A stretch of 64,000 nucleotides of DNA. Origin: Oscillospiraceae bacterium. Its GTDB lineage: Bacteria > Bacillota > Clostridia > Oscillospirales > Acutalibacteraceae. Shown in pieces: positions 43,119 through 50,915 of this stretch. Under the pieces are notes generated by a model. It was not told the DNA's origin, did no database searches, and saw only the letters and a program-made list of their open reading frames with translations. Position 1 is the first letter of the stretch; each line of letters opens with the position of its first letter. The position numbers and the translations under genes are program-made. The stretch is from assembly GCA_031271865.1 (NCBI GenBank), contig JAISUW010000038.1, positions 1 to 64,000 on the forward strand. The letters are read 5' to 3'.

Positions 43119-44189
43119 TTATTTCATCCAGAGCCAGCCGAAGAAAACGATATACAGCACCCAGTTCCAGAAGGTCGCTTCATAGTGCGTCCCCGGAATA
43201 TAGACGGTATTCTCCTGCGGAGGATTGTCCGGATCTGCCGGCGTATCAGCAGCACCGGAAAAATCCGCATACTGCCGCCAGATGCTGCCCCCACCGCTCC
43301 GGAAGCGGTCAAGGGCTACGGCTGCCAATACCGCTTGCTGCGTCGCAAACAAATCCCTTTCCCCTCCGGTAAGGTGCGCATAACCGCTGCTGACGGCAAA
43401 GGAGTCCATGGCATCCAACAGCGTCCTGCCGTTCTTGATAAAACGGCTGTCCGTCAAAGGGTTCACGGCATTGGCGCAGAGGGCAATCACTGCCTGCGCC
43501 GCACTCTCGCAGTTCGGGTTCCCCCATGCTGAAATACCGCCGTCTGCATCCTGTATGGCGGAGAGAGCAGTTAATCCGTCGGCAATCGCAGTTTGTACCG
43601 CCGCACGGTCATAATAGAGCGCCAAAGCTTGCAAAGCCATAGCTGTTACATCCGGGTCTGTCGCAGAGCCGCTCAATGCCCAACCGCCGCCGGAGAGCTG
43701 TGCCCCCAATATATCCGACAGAATCGAATCCAAATACCCGTCGGGTGCTGTATAATTCCCGGCCTTCAGTGCCAGCAAGGCATAGATGGAGCCGTTCACA
43801 CCCTGCCGCTTCACATAAGCAGCATCCAAAAGCGGTGCAACTAAATTCCAACCGCCGACATCCCGCGCATCCTTTCCGAGAGCCGCCAGCGTCAGCACCA
43901 CGCGGCTGTTCTCCGAGGACTTGTTGCGGTCTATCTTCGGCAAATTGGGATAGAGAGATGTATCGGCAACGGCGCGGAGGAGATTCGTATAGTAGGTATT
44001 GCCATAGGCAGCGGCACCGCTGTCCCCGCCCAACACCTGCGGCAAAACCGTCCACTCGCTGCCTAAGGTGGGGTTGCTGTCAAAAGTCCGCAGGATTGCC
44101 GGCGCAGCCGACGAAGAGAGCGCCGGGGCTCCGATTGCACCCATCACACACAGAATGCCGCACAGCAGCAAGCACAGGTATCGTTTCAT
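43119..44189 (-). CDS. Exported prenyltransferase/squalene-cyclase-like barrel protein
   Basis: A 356-residue exported protein. A signal peptide (residues ~1-28, CLLLCGILCVMGAIGAPALSSSA) precedes an alpha/alpha barrel of the prenyltransferase/squalene oxidase repeat type. The repeats include GGWALSGSATDPDVTAMALQALALY (about residues 165-190) and DADGGISAWGNPNCESAAQAVIALC. The same fold makes the N-terminal half of transcobalamin and intrinsic factor. A C-terminal hydrophobic tail (FWNWVLYIVFFGWLWMK) would anchor it. The upstream neighbour encodes a DUF4430 protein, the other half of the transcobalamin fold, 70 bp away in the same direction. The ATG at 44189 follows GGGGAATTG. Confidence 0.82.
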   Translation of the reverse strand: MKRYLCLLLCGILCVMGAIGAPALSSSAAPAILRTFDSNPTLGSEWTVLPQVLGGDSGAAAYGNTYYTNLLRAVADTSLYPNLPKIDRNKSSENSRVVLTLAALGKDARDVGGWNLVAPLLDAAYVKRQGVNGSIYALLALKAGNYTAPDGYLDSILSDILGAQLSGGGWALSGSATDPDVTAMALQALALYYDRAAVQTAIADGLTALSAIQDADGGISAWGNPNCESAAQAVIALCANAVNPLTDSRFIKNGRTLLDAMDSFAVSSGYAHLTGGERDLFATQQAVLAAVALDRFRSGGGSIWRQYADFSGAADTPADPDNPPQENTVYIPGTHYEATFWNWVLYIVFFGWLWMK

Positions 44190-44259
44190 AATCAATTCCC
44201 CATCGGCAGAGGGAGGCCATAGCGAAGCCTCCCTCATTTATAGAACATACAATTTCGGA

Positions 44260-44931
44260 TTAGAACAAATTATAAATAGGAAGCCAAAGAATCCCAAGCA
44301 GAGGATACCGGATGACGAATTGCAGCCATGCCGGCAGATGTACAAACCACAGCGGCACCGCCCATGTGCGGATACTGCCCGTGCGGTCTGTGCGCTCCAC
44401 AAGGGCGGGGGAACCATCCCAACCCTCCAGACCGATATCCGTGCCGCCGTTGAGGCTGTACTCCAGTGTCAGCACCTGCCCATCGGCAATCTCATAATCG
44501 GAGATACTCACCGCCGGCGACACATTATCCACAAAGTAAAGCCAACCGCCCAGAGCAGCATAGTCGCCGCTTTGCAGGATCTCCCCCTCCAGAGCGGCAC
44601 CCGGGAGCAACGCCCCGCCGATGTCCGCCAAGACATTTTCCGCCACCTTAACTTTGATGTCTTTCGGCAGGGTGATACCGTTAATGTACGCATAGACACC
44701 CATGGTCTGAATATCTATGTTCTCCACTCCGAGATACCGCCACAGGACAGTGGTCAGGTTTTCCCCCTCATAGTAGGGTACACGGGCAGCCGGATAGATT
44801 TCATCCACCCCGAGGGAAGGGGCACTCACGGCAACAAAGACATGACCGGCGGGCGCTGCAGCGGCAAACGCCGACACACCGCACCCCAAAAGCAGACCGA
44901 CAACCAAGAGAAGAGAGAGAACGCGTTTCAT
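44260..44931 (-). CDS. Exported DUF4430 domain protein
   Basis: A 223-residue exported protein. A signal peptide (VLSLLLVVGLLLGCGVSAFA) is followed by a DUF4430 beta domain: EGENLTTVLWRYLGVEN, MGVYAYINGI, GWLYFVDNVSPAVSISDYEIADGQVLTLEYS. DUF4430 is the C-terminal domain family of transcobalamin/intrinsic factor and also occurs in bacterial surface proteins. A hydrophobic aromatic C-terminus (WLQFVIRYPLLGILWLPIYNLF) resembles the tails of neighbouring exported proteins. The start is ATG at 44931 with AAAGGAGTG upstream. It heads the minus-strand group that continues with the barrel protein. Cobamide or another small ligand is the expected partner, by family only. Confidence 0.83.
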   Translation of the reverse strand: MKRVLSLLLVVGLLLGCGVSAFAAAAPAGHVFVAVSAPSLGVDEIYPAARVPYYEGENLTTVLWRYLGVENIDIQTMGVYAYINGITLPKDIKVKVAENVLADIGGALLPGAALEGEILQSGDYAALGGWLYFVDNVSPAVSISDYEIADGQVLTLEYSLNGGTDIGLEGWDGSPALVERTDRTGSIRTWAVPLWFVHLPAWLQFVIRYPLLGILWLPIYNLF

Positions 44932-45034
44932 CCAAGACACTCCTTTATTCATAATTGAAACCCTTCGCTTTACGGCGGCGTTTGCCACCGCAGCGTATTG
45001 CAAGATACACCGTGCATTCGTTGCACATAGCTTT

Positions 45035-45063
45035 ATTGTAGCATACATCAATGGTTATGTCAA
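45035..45063 (-). promoter_or_regulatory. Promoter of the DUF4430/barrel gene group
   Basis: TTGACA, 17 bp, TACAAT on the minus strand, about 105 bp upstream of the DUF4430 start. The leader shows a small GC stem but no cobalamin riboswitch core. Confidence 0.8.
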
Positions 45064-45105
45064 TACTTTTGCCAAATTTTTTCGTAACCGTTCTGCAGCA
45101 ATTTG

Positions 45106-46668
45106 TTACAAAGTGATTTGGGCCACATCCTCCAAAACCAATGTCCCCAGATCCTCGTCTGTAACTGTTTCCATTGCGGCCAAACGGTTGGCTTGGTTTG
45201 CGAGAGCCTTTTCGAAGTAATTGCGGACATCGCGGGCGTTGGCGTAATTCTCCGGACGGTGTTCATAGCGGTTGGCAAAGAAAATCTTGACCTGTTCCGC
45301 CGTAAAGTCCGTGCATTGCAGACCGGCCTTCTTGCACTGGAGTTCAAAAATGCCGTAGAGTTCCTCCGGCTTGTAGTCGGCGAAGAAGAGGAACTTATTG
45401 AACCGCGAACGCAGACCCGGGTTGGAGGACAAGAACTCCTCCATCTTGTCCATGTAGCCTGCGACAATGACTATCAAGTCATCGCGGTGGTCCTCCATCA
45501 TCTTCAGAAGGGTGGCGACTGCCTCCTGAGCATAATCGCTCTCCCCCGAAGGCGTGAGCGTATATGCCTCATCTATAAACAACACGCCGCCCAAAGCACT
45601 TTCCACTACGGTCTTGACCTTAATAGCTGTCTGTCCGACATAAGCCGCAATCAATCCGGCGCGGTCCACCTCCGTCAAATGCCCTTTGGAGAGGACACCC
45701 AAATGATAGTATATCTCCGACAAAAGCCGCGCAATCGTTGTCTTCCCTGTCCCGGGATTGCCGGAAAATACCATATGCAAAGACATGGCTGCATTCTTCA
45801 TCCCGCGCTCGGTGCGCATTTTACGGATTTTGATAAGGTTGACAATGCTGTTGACATCCTGTTTGATATTCTCCAGTCCAATCAAATCGTTCAGATCTGC
45901 CATCAATTCTTCCAAACTTTTGGACGGCGGGGGAACCGGTTCCGGTGCTTGTTCCGGCGCCGTCTGCAGATCCGAGGCACTGCCGGTCGGCTGCACACTG
46001 TCAGCCGTGCGCTTCTCCGGAACATACGCATCGCTTTGAGGTTCAGCGCGGCAGTCCTCATCGGCCGCTGTGTCTGCCAACTGTTCCTCCACAGGGACAT
46101 ACTTGTGTCCGGGCATTCTGTAATACTCCATGTTCTCTCGGAGGTAATCGTCACAGCGCCGGATAAACGCCGTCAGATAGGCAATCTCTGCCGCACTTGT
46201 GCCGTCACAGGCGACAGCGACCTTGCCGAGCCGTTGGTAAACGCGCACAAGCTGCCGTGCAGCAGAGTTCTCCGGTTTCCAGCCGCTCTGCAACGCAGCG
46301 TAGCGCATATTGTCATAGCGAACAAAGAGCGAAAGCTCCGCCGGAACCCCTTTCCCGCCGAATGCATTCACAGCCTCCGGCGATGCAACAGCGAGCGTCT
46401 GCCAATCCGCAGAGGTATAGCTCCGGGCGAACAAGGCATTCATAAATTCCGTCTCGGCTTCGGACACCGCACCGTCCGCACCGATAATATAACAACAATA
46501 CAATTCAAACTTCCGGAATATGATCTCTGCAATCCCGCCGGCACCATTGCAAGCATTCTGTTTGCAGTAGTCTGCCGCCAAACCGATCTGCTCCAATTGC
46601 TCCGCCAACGCTCTGAAAGAGAGCATAGACTTCATCGCCGGGACAAAAGCCAAGAATGGACTCGCCAT
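45106..46668 (-). CDS. SpoVK/CbxX-like AAA+ ATPase with N-terminal TerB-like region
   Basis: A 520-residue cytosolic protein. The N-terminal ~180 residues are helical (a TerB-like guess: ELYCCYIIGADGAVSEAETEFMNALF). A Pro/Glu/Ala-rich linker (~195-250) leads to a CbxX/CfqX-type AAA+ domain. It has LIGLENIKQDVNSIVNL, Walker A SGNPGTGKTT, VGQTAIKV, Walker B GVLFIDEAY, sensor 1 VIVAGY and the arginine region NPGLRSRFN. Relatives include SpoVK and the type VII secretion ATPase EccA. No ESX genes are nearby. The role is probably remodelling of a protein partner. It has its own promoter. Confidence 0.85.
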   Translation of the reverse strand: MASPFLAFVPAMKSMLSFRALAEQLEQIGLAADYCKQNACNGAGGIAEIIFRKFELYCCYIIGADGAVSEAETEFMNALFARSYTSADWQTLAVASPEAVNAFGGKGVPAELSLFVRYDNMRYAALQSGWKPENSAARQLVRVYQRLGKVAVACDGTSAAEIAYLTAFIRRCDDYLRENMEYYRMPGHKYVPVEEQLADTAADEDCRAEPQSDAYVPEKRTADSVQPTGSASDLQTAPEQAPEPVPPPSKSLEELMADLNDLIGLENIKQDVNSIVNLIKIRKMRTERGMKNAAMSLHMVFSGNPGTGKTTIARLLSEIYYHLGVLSKGHLTEVDRAGLIAAYVGQTAIKVKTVVESALGGVLFIDEAYTLTPSGESDYAQEAVATLLKMMEDHRDDLIVIVAGYMDKMEEFLSSNPGLRSRFNKFLFFADYKPEELYGIFELQCKKAGLQCTDFTAEQVKIFFANRYEHRPENYANARDVRNYFEKALANQANRLAAMETVTDEDLGTLVLEDVAQITL

Positions 46669-46703
46669 AGATGTGTTTCCTTTCCATAGTGGGGTATATT
46701 GCT

Positions 46704-46732
46704 ATTATACCATGCACTCCCGGGTCTGTCAA
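46704..46732 (-). promoter_or_regulatory. Promoter of the AAA+ ATPase gene
   Basis: TTGACA, 17 bp, TATAAT on the minus strand, about 36 bp upstream of the ATG at 46668. Confidence 0.87.
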
Positions 46733-46799
46733 GAAAGAAAGCTTTATCCGGTATTGCTTATTCAAGAATTCTTAATATGTAATATTATTGTTACATCTA

Positions 46800-46828
46800 T
46801 TGATTTTTTCTGCGTTTTGTGGTATAAT
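46800..46828 (+). promoter_or_regulatory. Promoter of the WYL regulator gene
   Basis: TTGATT, 17 bp, TATAAT. The -35 lies inside an 18-base string that recurs exactly at 60269-60286. Confidence 0.72.
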
Positions 46829-46848
46829 TACGCATGAGGTGATAAAGA

Positions 46849-47907
46849 ATGCTTCCCAAAAATTTCCTGCCGCTGCTTATCCTAGAGGTTCTCAAGAACC
46901 ATTCCGCAAGCGGTGCCCCCCTGACGCAAGCAGAAATAGAGCGCAGGCTGGACGAAGACTATGGCTACCCCTCCCAGCGAGCCGCTATCGGCCGCAATCT
47001 CAAAGAACTGGAAGCCGCCGGCTTTCCGCTGCGCAGCGCAAAGACCGCCGGGCGCAAAGACAAGTCCGGCGAGGCTCAAGATATGCACATCGGCTGGTAT
47101 TATATCCATGAGTTTACCGGCGGGGAACTGCGTTTTCTAACCGACACAGTTTCCGCTATGCGCCATATTCCCAAGGCGCAGCACGAGCAGCTCCTGGCAA
47201 AAGTTACCGCCCTCTCCAATCTGGACAGGCAGCAGCGACTCCTGCAAGCCGACCTCATCCCCGACGAGAAATATGATGCCAAAGCTAACGACTTCTTCGG
47301 AATGCTGGAGAAAGCCGACCGCGCCATCGCAGAAGGAAAGCAACTCCGCTTCAGCCTGAATCGCTACAATATGCAAAAGCAACTCGCCCCCGATCCGCGG
47401 GCGGAGGCGTTCTACTTCTTCAGCCCCTACCGCACGGCTGCCGCAGACGGCACCGTTTACCTCATCGGGCACTTACAGGATTCGGAAGGCTTATGCCACT
47501 TTCGCCTGGATAAACTCGACAGCCTCACAAAGACTTCCCGCGACATTGTGCCCCTTCAAGAGGTTACCGGTGCGGATACACTCGATTTGCAGGCATATCT
47601 CCGGGATAAGCTGTATTTCTCTGCCCCTCCCGGTACACCGGCTGCCGATAATGTCCTTATCCAGTTTCAAGCCCCGCGGGATATGCTTGATACCATCATC
47701 GACACTTTCGGCACAGGCATTGACTTGCATCCCGAGGACGGCAAGCTGGATATCAAAACCATCGCCGATGAGAACGCTTTCCGCGCTTGGGTGAAACCCT
47801 ACGAAGGTTCAGTAACCGTTCTTCGCCCAAAAGTCAAGCCCAAAAGCTCTGCCAAACAGGCAAAGCAACCGCTCTTGCGCAGCCGCTTCGCTGTGGTTAC
47901 GGAGTAG
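46849..47907 (+). CDS. WYL-domain transcriptional regulator
   Basis: A 352-residue DNA-binding regulator. Residues ~5-80 are a winged helix-turn-helix (LPLLILEVLKNHSASGAPLTQAEIERRLDEDYGYPSQRAAIGRNLKELEAAGFPL, as pieces ILEVLKNHS and RAAIGRNLKELEAAGFPL). The middle has the WYL-type beta domain (KQLRFSLNRYNMQ, FYFFSPYRTAAADGTVYLIGHL, FRLDKLDSLTKT). The C-terminus is a WCX extension (LIQFQAPRDMLDTIIDTFG). WYL proteins bind nucleic-acid-derived or other ligands and often control defence or stress genes, but no defence genes are seen here. An ATG start follows GAGGTGAT. A palindrome cluster begins at the stop codon. Confidence 0.88.
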   Translation: MLPKNFLPLLILEVLKNHSASGAPLTQAEIERRLDEDYGYPSQRAAIGRNLKELEAAGFPLRSAKTAGRKDKSGEAQDMHIGWYYIHEFTGGELRFLTDTVSAMRHIPKAQHEQLLAKVTALSNLDRQQRLLQADLIPDEKYDAKANDFFGMLEKADRAIAEGKQLRFSLNRYNMQKQLAPDPRAEAFYFFSPYRTAAADGTVYLIGHLQDSEGLCHFRLDKLDSLTKTSRDIVPLQEVTGADTLDLQAYLRDKLYFSAPPGTPAADNVLIQFQAPRDMLDTIIDTFGTGIDLHPEDGKLDIKTIADENAFRAWVKPYEGSVTVLRPKVKPKSSAKQAKQPLLRSRFAVVTE

Positions 47908-48000
47908 GGCACCGCAATGCGGTGCCGCAGGGGGTGCCGCAATGCGGCACCGGAGGATGGCACCGCAATGCGGTGCCGCAAATGCGCCGTAATACGGCGC
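47908..48000. repeat. Cluster of four palindromes after the WYL gene
   Basis: GGCACCGCAATGCGGTGCC (47908-47926 and again 47959-47977), GGTGCCGCAATGCGGCACC (47933-47951) and GCGCCGTAATACGGCGC (47984-48000). All have perfect arms around AAT. The third unit repeats the first exactly. The array starts immediately after the stop codon. Confidence 0.93.
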
Positions 48001-48027
48001 TCCCCTGCCCAAGAACCGCAGCAGCAC

Positions 48028-48882
48028 TCAAGAGAACAGCGAAGCCGCTGCAGACAGAATACCATTTACAGTATCCTCACTGAGCCCGAGGAACTGCAAG
48101 ACAGCGGTACAGACCTCCGCGGCCATAGAAGTAATTGCGCAGAGTATACCGGTGAAGGAAGAGTCCTGCGGCCAGAACTTATCCCAATCCGCGAACCCCC
48201 ACCATTTCTCAATCTTGGCGGGGGTAGCGATGACTGCATCGGCTTTCACTCGCAGCAAGGCCAGACGGGTGACTCCATCCGCTTTGTACTTCGTAAAGAG
48301 TTGCGTCTCCTCCGAGGCGGGGTCCATCATGATAATGGCATCGTTGTCTGCGGAGTGAACGGCCACCCAATGACCGCCGCTACGCACATTGGCGGCAATA
48401 TAATAGCCCTCTTCCAAGTATTTCATTATCTGCTTGGTCTTTTCCGCTTGCGAGCCGCTGAGCTGTGTCCAAGCATCGACCACTTCGAAGTCGGGATAGC
48501 ATTTTGTAATGGTATCCCAGAGCAGGTTGTTATTGCTGTCGAAACCGCCCGCTTTCCGAAGCGTCTTGACGAACACACCCGGATCGAAGTCCTCTGCTGT
48601 GACTACACAGGAGTGCTCTAAGAGCATCGCGATGCTCGTAGCCAAGCAACCGACCGACTTGATTGTGCGGGAGCTCAGTTTGACGGAACTCCATGCAGGG
48701 TCTGACTGCTTCCATTCTGTATAGGGCAAAGCCGACGCCGTTGCGTGCGCCTGCGTGACATACAGAACGCCGGCGAAAGCTGCCGCGAACGCCAGAATAA
48801 AAGCGATACCCTTTACAAAGGTACAATGACGGCAGCAATATACATCTTCTGTTCTGTGCGTATTCCGCAAAGGCTTAGTCAT
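48028..48882 (-). CDS. Exported C39-like cysteine peptidase
   Basis: A 284-residue protein with one N-terminal membrane segment (GIAFILAFAAAFAGVLYV, ~24-42) and a papain-like C39 family 2 domain outside. The catalytic Cys is in KSVGCLATSIAMLLE, the His in GGHWVAVHSADN and a third residue in IIMMDPAS. The start of the domain, YTEWKQSDPAWSSV, is characteristic (the W(K/R)QxDPxWxxxxL motif). The last ~35 residues are hydrophobic (ITSMAAEVCTAVLQFLGLS). It may cleave a surface or secreted peptide, substrate unknown. The start is ATG at 48882 with GAAGGAGG upstream. Confidence 0.83.
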   Translation of the reverse strand: MTKPLRNTHRTEDVYCCRHCTFVKGIAFILAFAAAFAGVLYVTQAHATASALPYTEWKQSDPAWSSVKLSSRTIKSVGCLATSIAMLLEHSCVVTAEDFDPGVFVKTLRKAGGFDSNNNLLWDTITKCYPDFEVVDAWTQLSGSQAEKTKQIMKYLEEGYYIAANVRSGGHWVAVHSADNDAIIMMDPASEETQLFTKYKADGVTRLALLRVKADAVIATPAKIEKWWGFADWDKFWPQDSSFTGILCAITSMAAEVCTAVLQFLGLSEDTVNGILSAAASLFS

Positions 48883-48907
48883 AGTTAACGCCTCCTTCAC
48901 ACGCATG

Positions 48908-48936
48908 ATTATACAGGATTTCGGCGTGTAAAGCAA
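48908..48936 (-). promoter_or_regulatory. Promoter of the C39-like peptidase gene
   Basis: TTGCTT, 17 bp, TATAAT on the minus strand, about 26 bp upstream of the start codon. Confidence 0.7.
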
Positions 48937-49231
48937 GGCACAAATACTGGAACTATTGTTGGTATATAAAGGTTTCCGTCAGTTGGAAATGTATTTTCCG
49001 CCGTCAGGGAAATCTGGTATACGGATTGCAAACAAACCCATAGCAAAGTGTGAACTGCAAGAGGATCTCTCCGGAATTGGCTGGTATTGACTACTATTAA
49101 CCTGAATTTACCTGCCGAGAACATTATTCATACTATTTATATATTCATTATATATTATTACGTTTGTTCGTGTTTTCGTCCATTTCTACTCTATATAGAA
49201 GGTTACAATTGTGACATTTTTTCCCATACAC

Positions 49232-49260
49232 TTGCAATCGTTCGTAATCTGTGCTATAAT
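49232..49260 (+). promoter_or_regulatory. Promoter of the IorA-like gene
   Basis: TTGCAA, 17 bp, TATAAT. The predicted RNA start near 49267 leaves a leader of only ~15 bases to the ATG at 49282. Confidence 0.72.
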
Positions 49261-49281
49261 AGCAAATTAGAGTGCGTGGAT

Positions 49282-50868
49282 ATGATACCCTTTCGGGAGA
49301 TTGGAAGAGAAGTTTTGGAGAGAAAGAACGCAACCCTTCAGAGAATGTCGGGGATGGCTGCGGCAGGTGCAGGCGCCATCCATGCCGGTGTCCGCATTGC
49401 CGTTTTTGCTGCAGGTGCGCTGGAAATCATGCCGCAAGGTATGGAGCGCATCCATGTGGTGAAAGCTCCCAATGAGAAATCAGGGTTTGAGATTGCCACA
49501 GGGGTAACAGCGGCAGGAGCGCGTTGTTTGATAACAGCGACCTCCGCAGGGCTGAACCTTGGGTGCGGTGCGCTCATCGCCGCTAACGCCACAGGTATCT
49601 CCGGCGGGTTGGTGGTTGTCGTGGTGGACACGCCGGCGGAGAACCCGCAAGACCGCAAAGCCGGTGTGCCGTTTGCGCCGGCGCGATGGGAGCAAGATGC
49701 CCGCAGCTTCGGCGCATATGCAGGGATGGCAGTGCTGGATCCTTCCACACCGGCGGAGGTCTATGAGATGACAGCGGAGGCGTTCCACCTTTCGGAAAGA
49801 ATCGGCCGCCCGGTCTTGCTCCGCTTGACGTCGCGCTTATGTTCAACGGAGAGCACCGTAGAAATCCTGCCGCCGGGCAAGGTTCGCAAACCGCACGGCT
49901 TCCACTTCGAGGACGGCAAGCCGCATTCTTTGCTTCTGACACAAGTCACTGCCAAAAAGAATAAACAAGTTATCTGGCATACGGTGCAGAAGCTCCCCGA
50001 TATGCTGTCGGACTTCCCCGGAAACCGTCTAGAGGACGCTGAGGATGCCGACATCGGAATTGCTTGCGGCGGTATTTCGTATACGTATGTATCCGAAGCG
50101 CTCCGTATGTTCGCAAATCCGCCGCCTATCAAGGTGTTGAAAGCGGCTACTGCACCTATCCCCTCCGCGCTGATGGAATCGTTCCTGTGGGGATTGGAAA
50201 CCGTCTTTGTCTTTGAGGAGTTGAATCCATTCATTGAGGATGAGATCCGCTTGGCGGCGTTCCGCGGTTCCCATCCGGTGGACATCATCGGCAAGCACAG
50301 CGGTTTGGTTCCTATTGCCGGGGAACTCTCGTCGCGCTTGGTTGCATCTACCTTGGGACTGTACCTGCGTATGACACCGGTTGTGCCGGACACGGTAGAG
50401 CGCGGCGGCGGGGCAGAAACCCTCCGACAACCGGTAAATGCGGACGGTTGCAAAGCACTGTTCAGCCACCTCCACAGCTTGAAAGCAGCGGATAACCGTA
50501 TGCCTGCCGTTTGCACGGATCTTCCGACGGCGGAGGGCGCAGATGTCTGCTTCTGCCGCGGAGCCGCTATCTCTGCCGCCCTGGGCCTCACTGCCGCTGA
50601 TAAGACCTGCCCTTGTGTTGCTGTGACTACGGAAAGTCTGTTCCTGCACTCAGGTATTGCGCCGCTGCGGGCGGCGGTTCTGAGCAAAGCTTCGCTACCG
50701 ATAATCATACTGACCGACAGCGAGCGTGAGATTCCCGACTTGCCGGCGCTCCTGCACGCCCTCGGTGCCGCGTCTGTCACGCAGGCAGCGTGCGCAGATG
50801 CGCAGACCGTCACCGATTGGTATACGGCTGCGGATGGGCTGCGTGTTTTGGTAGTTCCGCAGCCCTAA
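49282..50868 (+). CDS. Degenerate IorA-like (2-oxoacid:ferredoxin oxidoreductase) protein
   Basis: A ~528-residue protein related to the alpha subunit of indolepyruvate:ferredoxin oxidoreductase. The N-terminal pyrimidine-type domain is clear (GMAAAGAGAIHAGVRIAVF, KSGFEIATGVTAAGARCLITATSAGLNL, VVVVDTPAENPQDRK), as is the middle domain. The thiamine diphosphate domain is damaged. The GDIGCY-type entry is shortened, the metal-binding GDS/N motif reads TTESLFLHSGI, and the C-terminal [4Fe-4S] cysteines are absent. No beta subunit (IorB) is adjacent. It may be a pseudoenzyme or have another cofactor. The start is uncertain: ATG at 49282 or TTG at 49315. Confidence 0.7.
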   Translation: MIPFREIGREVLERKNATLQRMSGMAAAGAGAIHAGVRIAVFAAGALEIMPQGMERIHVVKAPNEKSGFEIATGVTAAGARCLITATSAGLNLGCGALIAANATGISGGLVVVVVDTPAENPQDRKAGVPFAPARWEQDARSFGAYAGMAVLDPSTPAEVYEMTAEAFHLSERIGRPVLLRLTSRLCSTESTVEILPPGKVRKPHGFHFEDGKPHSLLLTQVTAKKNKQVIWHTVQKLPDMLSDFPGNRLEDAEDADIGIACGGISYTYVSEALRMFANPPPIKVLKAATAPIPSALMESFLWGLETVFVFEELNPFIEDEIRLAAFRGSHPVDIIGKHSGLVPIAGELSSRLVASTLGLYLRMTPVVPDTVERGGGAETLRQPVNADGCKALFSHLHSLKAADNRMPAVCTDLPTAEGADVCFCRGAAISAALGLTAADKTCPCVAVTTESLFLHSGIAPLRAAVLSKASLPIIILTDSEREIPDLPALLHALGAASVTQAACADAQTVTDWYTAADGLRVLVVPQP

Positions 50869-50885
50869 TGGTGCGCACCTGTAAA

Positions 50886-50915
50886 AAGAGCGGCATAAGC
50901 CGCTCTTCTTTTTTA
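50886..50915. terminator. Intrinsic terminator between convergent genes
   Basis: A 9-bp stem AAGAGCGGC / GCCGCTCTT (50886-50907) with an ATAA loop is followed by CTTTTTT on the plus strand and preceded by AAAAA. It is suitable for both directions. Confidence 0.88.

Larger units (their letters stand above)
48883..49281. other. Divergent intergenic region (399 bp)
   Basis: Contains the minus-strand promoter at 48908-48936 and the plus-strand promoter at 49232-49260. The centre is AT-rich around 49130-49170. No gene or RNA is recognised between them. Confidence 0.5.

Noticed and set aside
44932..45034. Cobalamin riboswitch in front of the DUF4430 gene
   Set aside because: The leader is only ~100 bases and lacks the conserved B12-box string; a simple GC stem is all that is visible.
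47908..48000. CRISPR array
   Set aside because: Units are palindromes 5-9 bases apart with no spacer-length unique sequence, and no cas genes are present.
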